Source of the DNA: Methanobacteriota archaeon
Lineage (GTDB): Archaea > Thermoplasmatota > Poseidoniia > Poseidoniales > Poseidoniaceae
Direction of reading: 5' to 3'
NCBI GenBank assembly: GCA_011525095.1
Contig: WTIV01000150.1
Coordinates: forward strand, 1 to 6,762
DNA: 6,762 nucleotides
Shown: positions 1 through 6,301 of the stretch, in pieces
Numbering within the stretch: the first letter of the stretch is position 1
Layout: each line of letters begins with the position of its first letter
The notes under the pieces: model-generated
Databases searched by the model: none
Told to the model about the DNA's origin: nothing
The model's input: only the letters and a program-made list of their open reading frames with translations
Program-made: the position numbers and the translations under genes

Positions 1-2
1 TC

Positions 3-53
3 GAGAAGACGATGATGAAGGAACAGAAGCGTTACTTGCGTGACGTGTACTGA
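3..53 (+). CDS. 3' end of an upstream gene (partial, unidentified)
   Basis: One frame is open from the window edge to a TGA at 51-53 and reads EKTMMKEQKRYLRDVY. It is basic, mixed-charge and helix-like. The other two plus frames stop at 13-15 and 41-43, so this is the best candidate for the C-terminus of a gene entering from the left. Sixteen residues are too few to name a product. A carboxyltransferase subunit would make sense next to a biotin carboxylase, but the tail does not resemble the usual PccB C-terminus, so I do not claim it. Confidence 0.45.
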   Translation, partial: EKTMMKEQKRYLRDVY

Positions 54-90
54 TTCTTGGACATTTCAGCACCCGATTTAGTTGGAATTA

Positions 91-106
91 ATCGACATAT
101 ATCGAT
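91..106 (+). promoter_or_regulatory. Putative TATA element inside a near-palindrome, upstream of the biotin carboxylase
   Basis: The 98-base gap after the upstream stop holds ATCGACATATATCGAT. Its outer five bases on each side (ATCGA/TCGAT) are perfect inverted repeats and 14 of 16 positions are symmetric. The AT-rich core (97-102) has the look of an archaeal TATA box. It would place transcription start near 120-130, about 25-35 bases before the ATG at 154. Symmetry across a TATA box could be an operator for a dimeric repressor that blocks TBP, but such short palindromes also occur by chance in AT-rich DNA. Confidence 0.35.
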
Positions 107-153
107 TATTTCCGACCGCTTTCATCATAGATTAGTTTGGTTTGGGCAGAGAC

Positions 154-1494
154 ATGGGATTCAAACGCGTACTGATTGCGAACCGTGGAGAAATCGCATT
201 GAGAATTCTTAGAACCCTAAGAGACATGGGGATAGAGGCTGCAATTATTCACGGCAGAGAAGACAGGCTATCACTGCCAGTTAGACTAGCTGACGTTGCA
301 TACCCGATAATGAGAGCAAACCCACTTGATTCATATCTTGACATCGAAGCAGTAGTCCAGGCCGCCAAAGACCTAGAGTGTGATGCAGTTCACCCCGGCT
401 ACGGTTTCTTGGCAGAAAATGCGCACTTCGTTAAGAGGCTAGAAGAAGAAGGAATAACATTCATCGGTCCGGCATCCGGTGTAATCACTCTATTGGGTGA
501 TAAAATAGAAGCCAGAGCAGCGATGGAAGCAGCAGGCCTACCTACCGCTAAAGGGAGTAGTGAACCAATTTCATCTGCAAAGGTTGCAAGCGAGTTAGCT
601 GACGAAATCGGGTATCCAGTAATTATCAAGGCTGCAGCAGGTGGAGGAGGAATCGGAATGCAGATCGTACACGCTGCAGATGAATTCGAAGGGGCACTCA
701 AACTCTGCCAAGGCAGGGCAAAATCAGCATTCGGCGATGACAGAGTTTTCGTTGAGAAATATATTGAAGGAGCGCAGCACGTTGAATTCCAAGTATTGGC
801 CGATGGTGAAAAAGCAATCCACTTCGGCGAAAGATTCTGTTCAATTCAACGCCGCCATCAAAAATAGATTGAAGAAGGGCCCTGGTTGAGCGACGAAAAA
901 AGAGCAGAAGTTGGTGCTTTGGTTTGTGCTGGAGCAGAATCAGTAGGCTACAAAGGTCTAGCAACATTTGAGTTCTTGAGAGATAAGAATGGCGACTTCT
1001 ACTTCCTAGAAGTCAACCCACGTGTACAAGTCGAACACACAGTTACTGAACTGATTACAGGCTACAACCTTGTCGAGTTAGGAATTAGAGTAGCACAAGG
1101 TGAGAGCCTTCCACTCACTCAAGATGACATCAAGATTAGAGGTCACGCAATTCAATGTAGGTTGAACGCAGAGGATACGACAAACTTTGTTCCTTCTCCA
1201 GGAAGGCTTTGGGAATGCCACTTCCCATCAGGATTCGGTATTCGATGTGATACACACGCACATCCCGGTTACGAGATGCCGGGATGTTTTGACAGTCTAC
1301 TTGCTAAACTGCTGACATGGGGGCCAGACAGAGATTCGGCCGTTCGCAGGATGCGTACTGCATTAGATGAAACACTCATTACTGGTGTAGACCATTTGAT
1401 TCCTCTGCATAGAAGAATAATGGATGAGAAAGATTTCCTTGCTGGCGATATTACAATTGCATATATCGACGAGCATCAAGAACTTCTGGGATGA
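154..1494 (+). CDS. accC: Biotin carboxylase (AccC/PycA/PccA type), interrupted by an in-frame TAG
   Basis: This is the ATP-grasp subunit that carboxylates biotin on a carrier protein, using ATP and bicarbonate, for an acetyl/propionyl-CoA or pyruvate carboxylase. From the ATG at 154 the protein opens with RVLIANRGEIALRIL, as AccC does. A TTG at 142 is in frame but adds only four residues. Visible family marks are HPGYGFLAEN, the ATP-site lysines K117 and K159 (glycine loop AAAGGGGIGM), CSIQRRHQK with catalytic K237, E273, E286-V-N288-P-R290, and R336 in HAIQCR. Read through the TAG at codon 238 it is 446 codons, against about 449 in E. coli AccC. No biotinyl or carboxyltransferase domain is fused. 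Both halves lie in the same frame and stay conserved, so this is one gene with a single stop, not a frameshift. Oddities are Phe where Asp/Glu is usual in ERxCSIQRRHQK, and Ile where Arg/Lys is common in the glycine loop. Its stop overlaps the next gene. Whether the full-length protein is made is uncertain. Confidence 0.88.
865..867 (+). other. In-frame TAG codon at a Leu/Val position of biotin carboxylase
   Basis: The reading is QRRHQK-TAG-IEEGPW, where family members read QRRHQK-(V/L)-(V/I)-EEAP. The codon follows the active-site lysine directly. One base change from TTG (Leu) would produce it. The downstream segment remains in frame and well conserved to 1494. A TTG at 886 could in principle restart translation, but that would split the ATP-grasp fold. 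The candidate explanations are a sequencing or assembly error, a fresh nonsense mutation, suppression, or recoding. Confidence 0.95.
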
Positions 1495-2426
1495 TTCGAA
1501 TGGACGTATTGATAGTTGGCAGCCTAGCCTACGATAGCCTAGAAACACCTGCTGGCTCGGTAGAAAACGAGTTGGGGGGCTCGGCTTCTTATGGTGGATT
1601 TTCAGCAGCATTTCACAACAATAAGAATGCTGGAAATGGTGTAGGAATTGTCGGAGTTATTGGGCAAGATTTCCAATCAGAACACTTGGAATGGTACAAA
1701 ATTGCCGGATTAGATACTACCGGTATTGAGGTAAATCATGGCGAAACATTCCGTTGGAAGGGATCTTACTATGGTTCTATGGCTGAGGCGGTTACTCACG
1801 AAACCCACCTCAATGTTTTCGAGAATTTCCAACCTAAAGTTCCCCAATCACTGAAGAAAACGAAAGTTTTGATGTGTGCAAACCTGCACCCTGCACTCCA
1901 ATCTTCGGTACTATCTCAGACTGAGGTTAGTAGAGTTTCAATCCTTGATTCGATGAATTTATGGATTGAAATCGCAAATGAAGAACTCAAAGATGTCATG
2001 AAACAGGTTGACATTTTGATTCTAAATGACGGAGAAGTGAGGATGCTGGCCAATGAAGAGAACTTAATCGTGGCAGCAAAAACTGTTTTGGAAATGAAAA
2101 ATGGTGGTATTCTCGTTGTCAAGAAAGGGGAGAATGGTGTGATAGCATTCCATCCAGGTGGTATGATTTCAATGCCTTCATTCCCTACCTCAAATTTGGT
2201 TGACCCCACTGGGTGTGGTGACAGTTTTGCAGGCTCCATGGCACACTATCTTTCAAAAAATTCTGGTGAGATAAGCAGAGAGGAATTGGCAGAATCTCTC
2301 GTACATGCAACCGTCACTGCCTCATTCACTATCGAAAATTTCGGCACTGAAAGAATAAGAAAACTCAGTGCTGAAGAATATGAATCTAGACTTTTAGAGT
2401 ACAGAAGTATCACAAAGACTTCTTGA
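1491..2426 (+). CDS. PfkB/ribokinase-family sugar or nucleoside kinase, substrate unknown
   Basis: This is a predicted cytosolic ATP-dependent kinase of the ribokinase fold, 311 residues, within the usual 290-330 range. The N-terminus has the substrate-side glycine motif in ELGGSASYGGFSAAF, followed by VGVIGQDF. The C-terminal PfkB signature DPTGCGDSFAGS starts at D238. Its anion hole is G241-C242-G243 and its catalytic base is D244. The opening (VGSLAYDSLETPxG...LGGSAxY) matches a widespread uncharacterised PfkB subgroup, as I recall it, rather than true ribokinase, fructokinase or adenosine kinase, so I give no symbol. The ATG at 1491 overlaps the biotin carboxylase stop as ATGA, suggesting translational coupling. 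An in-frame ATG at 1500 is an alternative start, also close to the MDVLIVGS strand. If the upstream TAG stops ribosomes, coupling to this gene would be lost. Confidence 0.88.
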   Translation: MIRMDVLIVGSLAYDSLETPAGSVENELGGSASYGGFSAAFHNNKNAGNGVGIVGVIGQDFQSEHLEWYKIAGLDTTGIEVNHGETFRWKGSYYGSMAEAVTHETHLNVFENFQPKVPQSLKKTKVLMCANLHPALQSSVLSQTEVSRVSILDSMNLWIEIANEELKDVMKQVDILILNDGEVRMLANEENLIVAAKTVLEMKNGGILVVKKGENGVIAFHPGGMISMPSFPTSNLVDPTGCGDSFAGSMAHYLSKNSGEISREELAESLVHATVTASFTIENFGTERIRKLSAEEYESRLLEYRSITKTS

Positions 2427-2465
2427 TTGCACTATGCTCAAGAACGTGCCCTCTCTGGCCCGACC

Positions 2466-3485
2466 ATGACAGTATTGAACATCGCTATGATTGGAAGCGA
2501 CGATTTGGCTAAAGCGATAGCTAAAGCAACCGACCAAAGGGATGTCCACACATACGTGCACAAGGAATCAAGCGCAGATGGTCCTAGGATTTTGTCCATA
2601 ATCAGACCAGCAAAAATGCCCGAAAGAATTCGTCCATTCTTCAATTCCCTCTGTGCTGCAAGAGTCGGATTAATCGAAGTTAGTGCAATTGATGCCACAT
2701 TTGGCGAGGTTTTGGTTGGATTTGCATCAGCAGGTATCAACAAGGGAATATTCGTGATCAATCCACCTCAGGGCGAATGGATAGATGAAGACCAAGTCAA
2801 AGCATTCATCGCTCAAGCAGGACTTTCATCTTGGAAACAAGGCAGTTCTGACGGTATCGAACTTAGGGATGCCCTGTACGGCTTGATGGATGAAATATCA
2901 GGGGATTTAGAATCGGCAAAGCAAGAGCCGTTAGTTGTTCCAATCGACCAACATTTCAATGTGAAAGGTATCGGCTTGGTAGCGATTGGATATGTCCAAT
3001 CAGGTTCGGTATCAGTCCATGATGAATTGCATCTTTTGCCGGCAGAAGGTCCTGGCACTGTCAAGAGTCTTCAGGTCATGGACGATGACGTCGAGCAAGC
3101 AGTCGCTGGTGACCGTGTTGGAATCGCGTTGAGGAACACAAAGGAAGAGCACCTAACAGGGGGCTCAATTGTAACGCACCCTGCAGTTGAAGATAAGAAC
3201 AAGGGAATCTCAATTCCACTATGTCTCGAAAAGCACGAAAAGAGTACGATTGAACTGAGTGTTTCTCCTTTCCAAAAGAGAGTCTTGGCAGTTGGTGATG
3301 TCGTACACGCCAGCGTAGACCTCCAATTTGTTGTTGGAAGGGTAGAATCGATTGACTCAGGTCTCGAAGTTGCTTGGGATTCGCCATTATTCATCAGGAA
3401 GGAAAACCCTCCAGTTGTTCTGTTAGCACAACTTGATTCTAAGCCTAGAATTATGGGAAGTGCAAAGTTGACTCGGCTATCTTGA
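2466..3485 (+). CDS. Archaeal SelB-like / EF-Tu-like protein with a degenerate GTPase domain
   Basis: The 339-residue protein keeps the three-domain plan of elongation factor Tu/SelB. Residues 1-150 resemble a G domain in order of strands and helices, but the nucleotide motifs are gone. The P-loop position reads GSDDLAKAIAK instead of GxxxxGK(S/T), and the NKxD position reads VINPPQG. Domain 2 begins near P155 and is clear: PIDQHFNVKGIGLVAIGYVQ, then GSVSVHDELHLLP and VEQAVAGDRVGIALRN. Domain 3 runs from about 240 to the end, and the C-terminal SECIS-binding extension of true SelB is absent. This fits the archaeal SelB-like (aSelBL) family, whose function is unsettled. A member was once proposed to carry pyrrolysyl-tRNA, but the family is more widespread than pyrrolysine. 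I chose ATG 2466 because the first strand follows at once. A TTG at 2427 abutting the kinase stop would add 13 residues with no family likeness. It probably shares the transcript of the two genes before it. Confidence 0.82.
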   Translation: MTVLNIAMIGSDDLAKAIAKATDQRDVHTYVHKESSADGPRILSIIRPAKMPERIRPFFNSLCAARVGLIEVSAIDATFGEVLVGFASAGINKGIFVINPPQGEWIDEDQVKAFIAQAGLSSWKQGSSDGIELRDALYGLMDEISGDLESAKQEPLVVPIDQHFNVKGIGLVAIGYVQSGSVSVHDELHLLPAEGPGTVKSLQVMDDDVEQAVAGDRVGIALRNTKEEHLTGGSIVTHPAVEDKNKGISIPLCLEKHEKSTIELSVSPFQKRVLAVGDVVHASVDLQFVVGRVESIDSGLEVAWDSPLFIRKENPPVVLLAQLDSKPRIMGSAKLTRLS

Positions 3486-3502
3486 GACACCTCGAATATT
3501 GG

Positions 3503-3519
3503 CCCCTCCATAGGAGGGG
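3503..3519 (+). terminator. C/G-rich stem-loop after the SelB-like gene
   Basis: CCCCTCC-ATA-GGAGGGG forms a perfect 7-base-pair stem with a three-base loop, starting 17 bases after the TGA. It is followed by AAAA rather than a T tract, so it is not a classical intrinsic terminator. A role as 3' end, RNA stabiliser or processing site for the three-gene run is inferred from position only. Confidence 0.45.
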
Positions 3520-3564
3520 AAAACGGTGGGTTCATAACCTCGGGTTCCACTTCGCTGGTTCGGG

Positions 3565-5073
3565 ATGCGTATGGACACGAGGCCAGAGGGGCTCGGTGTC
3601 AATGGAGTGGGGATAAAATTCCGCTCGTTGTCGCTGGGTGGAGTTCGCGGTAAGGTCAGGGCGACCTTGAACGAGAACCAGGTCTCATTTGAATCTCGAA
3701 ATGGACACGCTCTAGATATTCGTTTGAATGCGATTAAGCGAGTACACCATCACGACACAAATCTAGTGCCGGGGTGGCTTGCAGTTGTTGGTTTAATCCT
3801 TGTTTGGGTCGCTTGGCGAGGCGTAACTGGAAAGATTCAGGCATTACTCGGTGCTGCTGGAATTGTACTATCTGCGGCGCACTATTTTACTAAACAGCCT
3901 ACTTTGATTATTGATACAAATGCGGATGACTGCCATGTTGTATTCGGTCCAGATTTGTCAATAATGAGACTTTGTGCGTTAATCAAACGACTACAGGATG
4001 GAATGTCTCTTGAAGCCGCAAAAGCGAGCGTGGACAGCATGGTTAGCGATTCTGACTATCCTCGCTCGGTCAATAGTGAAGAACTTGCAGCAATTCCTGA
4101 ACCAGTTGAATTATTCCCTTCTGCAGTGATAAATCACTTCATCGATACGATGGAGATGGATGAAGAAATTCTTGATGCGGAACTAGAAAGTCCGGCCACG
4201 GTAATCAACGATTTGGATATACCTGGGTGGGAAGAAGAAGTAATAGAAGATCCTCAGATTTCAGAAGGTCTACTCGCTCGCTCGAAAGCCAACTTGTTCA
4301 CTCAAAGAAACCAGGTGATGCAAAATGGATGGCAAGAGCCGCCACAGCAACCGGTTTACAACCAAGTCCATCGAGCAACTCCTACCGGAATGCCATCATA
4401 TGAAATGCTGAATCAAAATGGGCAACGGCACTCTTTCAACCAGCAAACGCAGCCACAACCAACGCCTCCTCCAAGCGAATTCCTTCCTTCCTTCGTTGGA
4501 GCAAGTGGCGCACACGTACCGCACTCAACGCCGGATATGTTCTCATCTCCGGACACACCGCTCCAACCTGCTGAAGAGCTAGAGGAAGTCCCTTCTCTTG
4601 TCGCATCCGCAAGGAGAGAAGTCCCCCTTGAGGCAGAGATTATCCCTGAGGAGATTGAAAGTCCGAGGGACCGCTATCCAAAGATGAGTAAATTGGTGGC
4701 TAAACCCAAAACAAACCGCTTGAGGGTGAGAAAGTCAACCACAGCATCATTACGCGGCCGTTCTGTAATCGCTGAGTTGGTTAGCCCAACCTTGGGTAGA
4801 GCGAGTAGAATTTCCAAGCGAATTTTCCGTGGTCGCTCCAGAACCACTGATTCACTTAGATTACAGTCTGAGAGCAGTCGTCAGTCCCAGGTAGCAGAAT
4901 CGATTCAAAATCTTGCAAAGAGCAATGGTGGCAGTGTAAGCGATGAACAACTGGATCACATGTTGTCCCACATCGCTCCTAAGCCTGATATTCCAACAAG
5001 TTTCTCCGAATGTGTAAGCACGGAAAAGAAGAGATCTGAAAACGTCGAATCAATTCCAAGAATTGACGATTGA
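3565..5073 (+). CDS. Membrane-anchored protein of unknown function with a long disordered tail
   Basis: I do not recognise this 502-residue protein. Residues 1-135 form a compact region of beta-like segments (GKVRATLNENQVSFESRN, then HALDIRLNAIKRV) with an HHHD cluster at 61-64. A tight membrane hairpin follows, with segments at about 71-87 (WLAVVGLILVWVAW) and 91-108. Another strand pair (TLIIDTNADDCHVVFG) and an amphipathic helix (SIMRLCALIKRLQDG) come next. That order resembles a PH-like domain split by a two-helix insertion, which is inference. Residues from about 165 to 235 are strongly acidic. Residues about 250-345 are rich in Gln, Pro, Asn and Ser and look disordered. Residues about 370-440 are Arg/Lys/Ser-rich, and the C-terminus is mixed-charge. 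ATGs at 3565 and 3571 are equally possible starts and no convincing ribosome site is seen. It ends one base from the convergent thioesterase. CGN arginine codons appear more frequent here than in the genes before it. Confidence 0.8.
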   Translation: MRMDTRPEGLGVNGVGIKFRSLSLGGVRGKVRATLNENQVSFESRNGHALDIRLNAIKRVHHHDTNLVPGWLAVVGLILVWVAWRGVTGKIQALLGAAGIVLSAAHYFTKQPTLIIDTNADDCHVVFGPDLSIMRLCALIKRLQDGMSLEAAKASVDSMVSDSDYPRSVNSEELAAIPEPVELFPSAVINHFIDTMEMDEEILDAELESPATVINDLDIPGWEEEVIEDPQISEGLLARSKANLFTQRNQVMQNGWQEPPQQPVYNQVHRATPTGMPSYEMLNQNGQRHSFNQQTQPQPTPPPSEFLPSFVGASGAHVPHSTPDMFSSPDTPLQPAEELEEVPSLVASARREVPLEAEIIPEEIESPRDRYPKMSKLVAKPKTNRLRVRKSTTASLRGRSVIAELVSPTLGRASRISKRIFRGRSRTTDSLRLQSESSRQSQVAESIQNLAKSNGGSVSDEQLDHMLSHIAPKPDIPTSFSECVSTEKKRSENVESIPRIDD

Positions 5074-5074
5074 A

Positions 5075-5536
5075 TCACTTCTTCTTCTGAGAAATCATGT
5101 GATCTCTAATAGCCTTAGCTGCAACCCAATCTTCCTTTTCTTCATCAGAAACTGGAGTGAATTGTGGTATAGGAATCGGGCGCATCATCGAATCTATTGC
5201 AACCATGAAAAAGTAGCCATCACAAATTTCTGTCTTGGACCAATCAGATTTGTTCATTGCCCATGCTGTGACTCTTGCACACGCAGTCCTGTTTGACGTG
5301 AAAACGATCTTTGCTGTTACTTCAATCAAGTCTCCCTGTCTCGCTGGTGCCTTGAATTCCAGTGTATCGATTGATATTGTTACAAACTCTCTGTGTGCGA
5401 ATTTAGCGCATACAATACCTGCGGCCTTGTCCATAAGTGAGAGTAACCTACCTCCAAACAATGTGTTGTAGGCATTGGTGTCTTGCGGAAACACCTCTTC
5501 GATAAGGGTCACAGGTTCAGTACTGAAGGGTTCCAT
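5075..5536 (-). CDS. Hotdog-fold acyl-CoA thioesterase (YciA/BACH type)
   Basis: The enzyme is predicted to hydrolyse acyl-CoA thioesters to free acid and CoA in the cytosol. The hotdog signature is plain: DTNAYNTLFGGRLLSLMDKA, where the conserved Asn, the Gly-Gly helix start and the Asp of the 4HBT acyl-CoA hydrolase group are in place. FVTISIDTLEFKAPARQGD, the second half of the fold, follows. From the ATG at 5536 it has 153 residues, near the usual 130-160. Two in-frame starts lie upstream, ATG 5560 and TTG 5566. I prefer 5536 because AGGGG lies about six bases before it and a TATA-like GTATATTG (5582-5575) would start transcription near 5554, which is too late for 5560. The C-terminal tail is charged and ends in three lysines. 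It converges with the unknown membrane protein and diverges from the ThiI-like gene. The substrate chain length cannot be read from the sequence. Confidence 0.9.
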   Translation of the reverse strand: MEPFSTEPVTLIEEVFPQDTNAYNTLFGGRLLSLMDKAAGIVCAKFAHREFVTISIDTLEFKAPARQGDLIEVTAKIVFTSNRTACARVTAWAMNKSDWSKTEICDGYFFMVAIDSMMRPIPIPQFTPVSDEEKEDWVAAKAIRDHMISQKKK

Positions 5537-5574
5537 GTATACCCCTACGTACCTACCCATCTTCAATCCATGTG

Positions 5575-5582
5575 CAATATAC
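5575..5582 (-). promoter_or_regulatory. Possible TATA box for the thioesterase gene
   Basis: On the minus strand the divergent gap reads GTATATTG, about 40 bases before the ATG at 5536. That is the spacing expected for a short leader carrying the AGGGG ribosome site. It is the best AT-rich box in the 69-93 base divergent region, but it rests on composition and spacing only. Confidence 0.35.
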
Positions 5583-5620
5583 CCATCCTATCCTATGAAT
5601 TGATGTGTTGCCGATTTTAC

Positions 5621-5628
5621 GAGGTGAT
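5621..5628 (+). promoter_or_regulatory. Shine-Dalgarno site that fixes the ThiI-like start
   Basis: GAGGTGAT matches the complement of the archaeal 16S 3' tail (GGAGGTGAT) over eight bases, with the ATG at 5630 five bases after the GAGG core. It selects this ATG over in-frame starts further upstream, which would overlap the divergent thioesterase and add residues unlike the family. Confidence 0.7.
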
Positions 5629-5629
5629 C

Positions 5630-6295
5630 ATGACGGGAGTCTGCGTCGCACTTGTTAGCGGCGGAATCGATTCTCCAGTTGCGGTTGCTCGCATGTTGAT
5701 GAAAGGCTGGAAGATATATCCAGTTCATGCATCACAAGAACCCATTACTGGTCCAGGTCCTGAACAGAAAACGGTCGCCCTTCTTCGATATTTGCTAGAT
5801 TTTGAAGGGCCGCTTGGAGATGCAGCCCGTGAACATTTGTCAAGAGAGTTAGTGGTTGTACCTGTAGCTGAAAAGTTAGCATTATTCACTGAAAAGTGGA
5901 ATCACACTGAATATTTCATACATATGAAGAGACTATTCAGTTCCATAGCCACGATTAGAGGCCACGAGATAGGAGCATCACATTTGCTAACCGGTGAGAA
6001 TCTAGGGCAAGTTTCGAGCCAAACTTTGGGTAACCTAGGTGGGATTGAGATAGCATCGGATCTCATACCGCTTAGACCACTACTGGCATTCGATAAAGTG
6101 GATATAATGACGATGGCTAGGAATATTGGGACCTTAGAAATCAGTGAAGGTCCTGAGATTTGTGACGCCCTTGGTCCGAATAAGCCAACGACTGTTGCTA
6201 ACAAAGAGTGGCTCGAGAGGTCTGAAGAGAGAGTAGGTGGCTTGCAGCACCTCGCTAAGGATTGTTATTCAAAATTGAGAGTCATCAATTTGTGA
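5630..6295 (+). CDS. ThiI-like PP-loop ATPase lacking the THUMP domain
   Basis: This protein resembles the catalytic core of ThiI, the enzyme that adenylates and thiolates tRNA uridine 8 to 4-thiouridine. It is 221 residues, roughly half of a full ThiI. The PP-loop is SGGIDS at 10-15, right at the N-terminus. Later core motifs are LTGENLGQVSSQTLGNL and RPLLAFDKVDIMTMARNIGT, both typical of ThiI. The N-terminal ferredoxin-like and THUMP RNA-binding domains are absent, as is a rhodanese domain. Where ThiI has a catalytic cysteine before the PK(N/H)P segment, this protein has a single cysteine, C178, in EICDALGPNKPTT. The only other cysteines are C5 and C212. It may need a partner to bind tRNA, or it may act on another substrate, so I do not assign thiI. 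A strong ribosome site supports the start, and a C/G hairpin follows the stop. Confidence 0.82.
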   Translation: MTGVCVALVSGGIDSPVAVARMLMKGWKIYPVHASQEPITGPGPEQKTVALLRYLLDFEGPLGDAAREHLSRELVVVPVAEKLALFTEKWNHTEYFIHMKRLFSSIATIRGHEIGASHLLTGENLGQVSSQTLGNLGGIEIASDLIPLRPLLAFDKVDIMTMARNIGTLEISEGPEICDALGPNKPTTVANKEWLERSEERVGGLQHLAKDCYSKLRVINL

Positions 6296-6301
6296 ACCTT
6301 T

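Noticed and set aside
142..153. TTG at 142 as the biotin carboxylase start
   Set aside because: ATG 154 gives the usual AccC N-terminus. TTG 142 adds only four residues, and no ribosome site favours it.
865..886. Frameshift as the cause of the interrupted biotin carboxylase
   Set aside because: The two halves share the same reading frame, and only the TAG codon separates them. The aligned spacing matches the family without insertion or deletion.
641..889. Plus-strand frame of 82 codons overlapping the biotin carboxylase
   Set aside because: It lies in another frame of a strongly conserved ATP-grasp gene and has no motif of its own.
868..900. PYLIS-like RNA structure behind the TAG
   Set aside because: Only a loopless GGGCCC (877-882) stands out. 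No convincing stem-loop just after the codon was found by eye.
3071..3550. Minus-strand open frame of 159 codons opposite the SelB-like gene
   Set aside because: It is Ser/Pro/Thr-rich with no recognisable motif, covers the hairpin at 3503-3519, and lies opposite a frame with clear EF-Tu domain 2 and 3 motifs. It is a shadow frame.
3536..3564. GGTTC-containing stretch resembling a tRNA T-arm before the unknown membrane protein
   Set aside because: There is no matching acceptor stem, D-arm or anticodon arm around it, and the pairing found (AACC-TCG-GGTT) is only four base pairs.
5483..5629. N-terminal extension of the ThiI-like frame upstream of 5630
   Set aside because: It overlaps the divergent thioesterase start and adds residues foreign to the family. 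A strong GAGGTGAT ribosome site sits just before ATG 5630.
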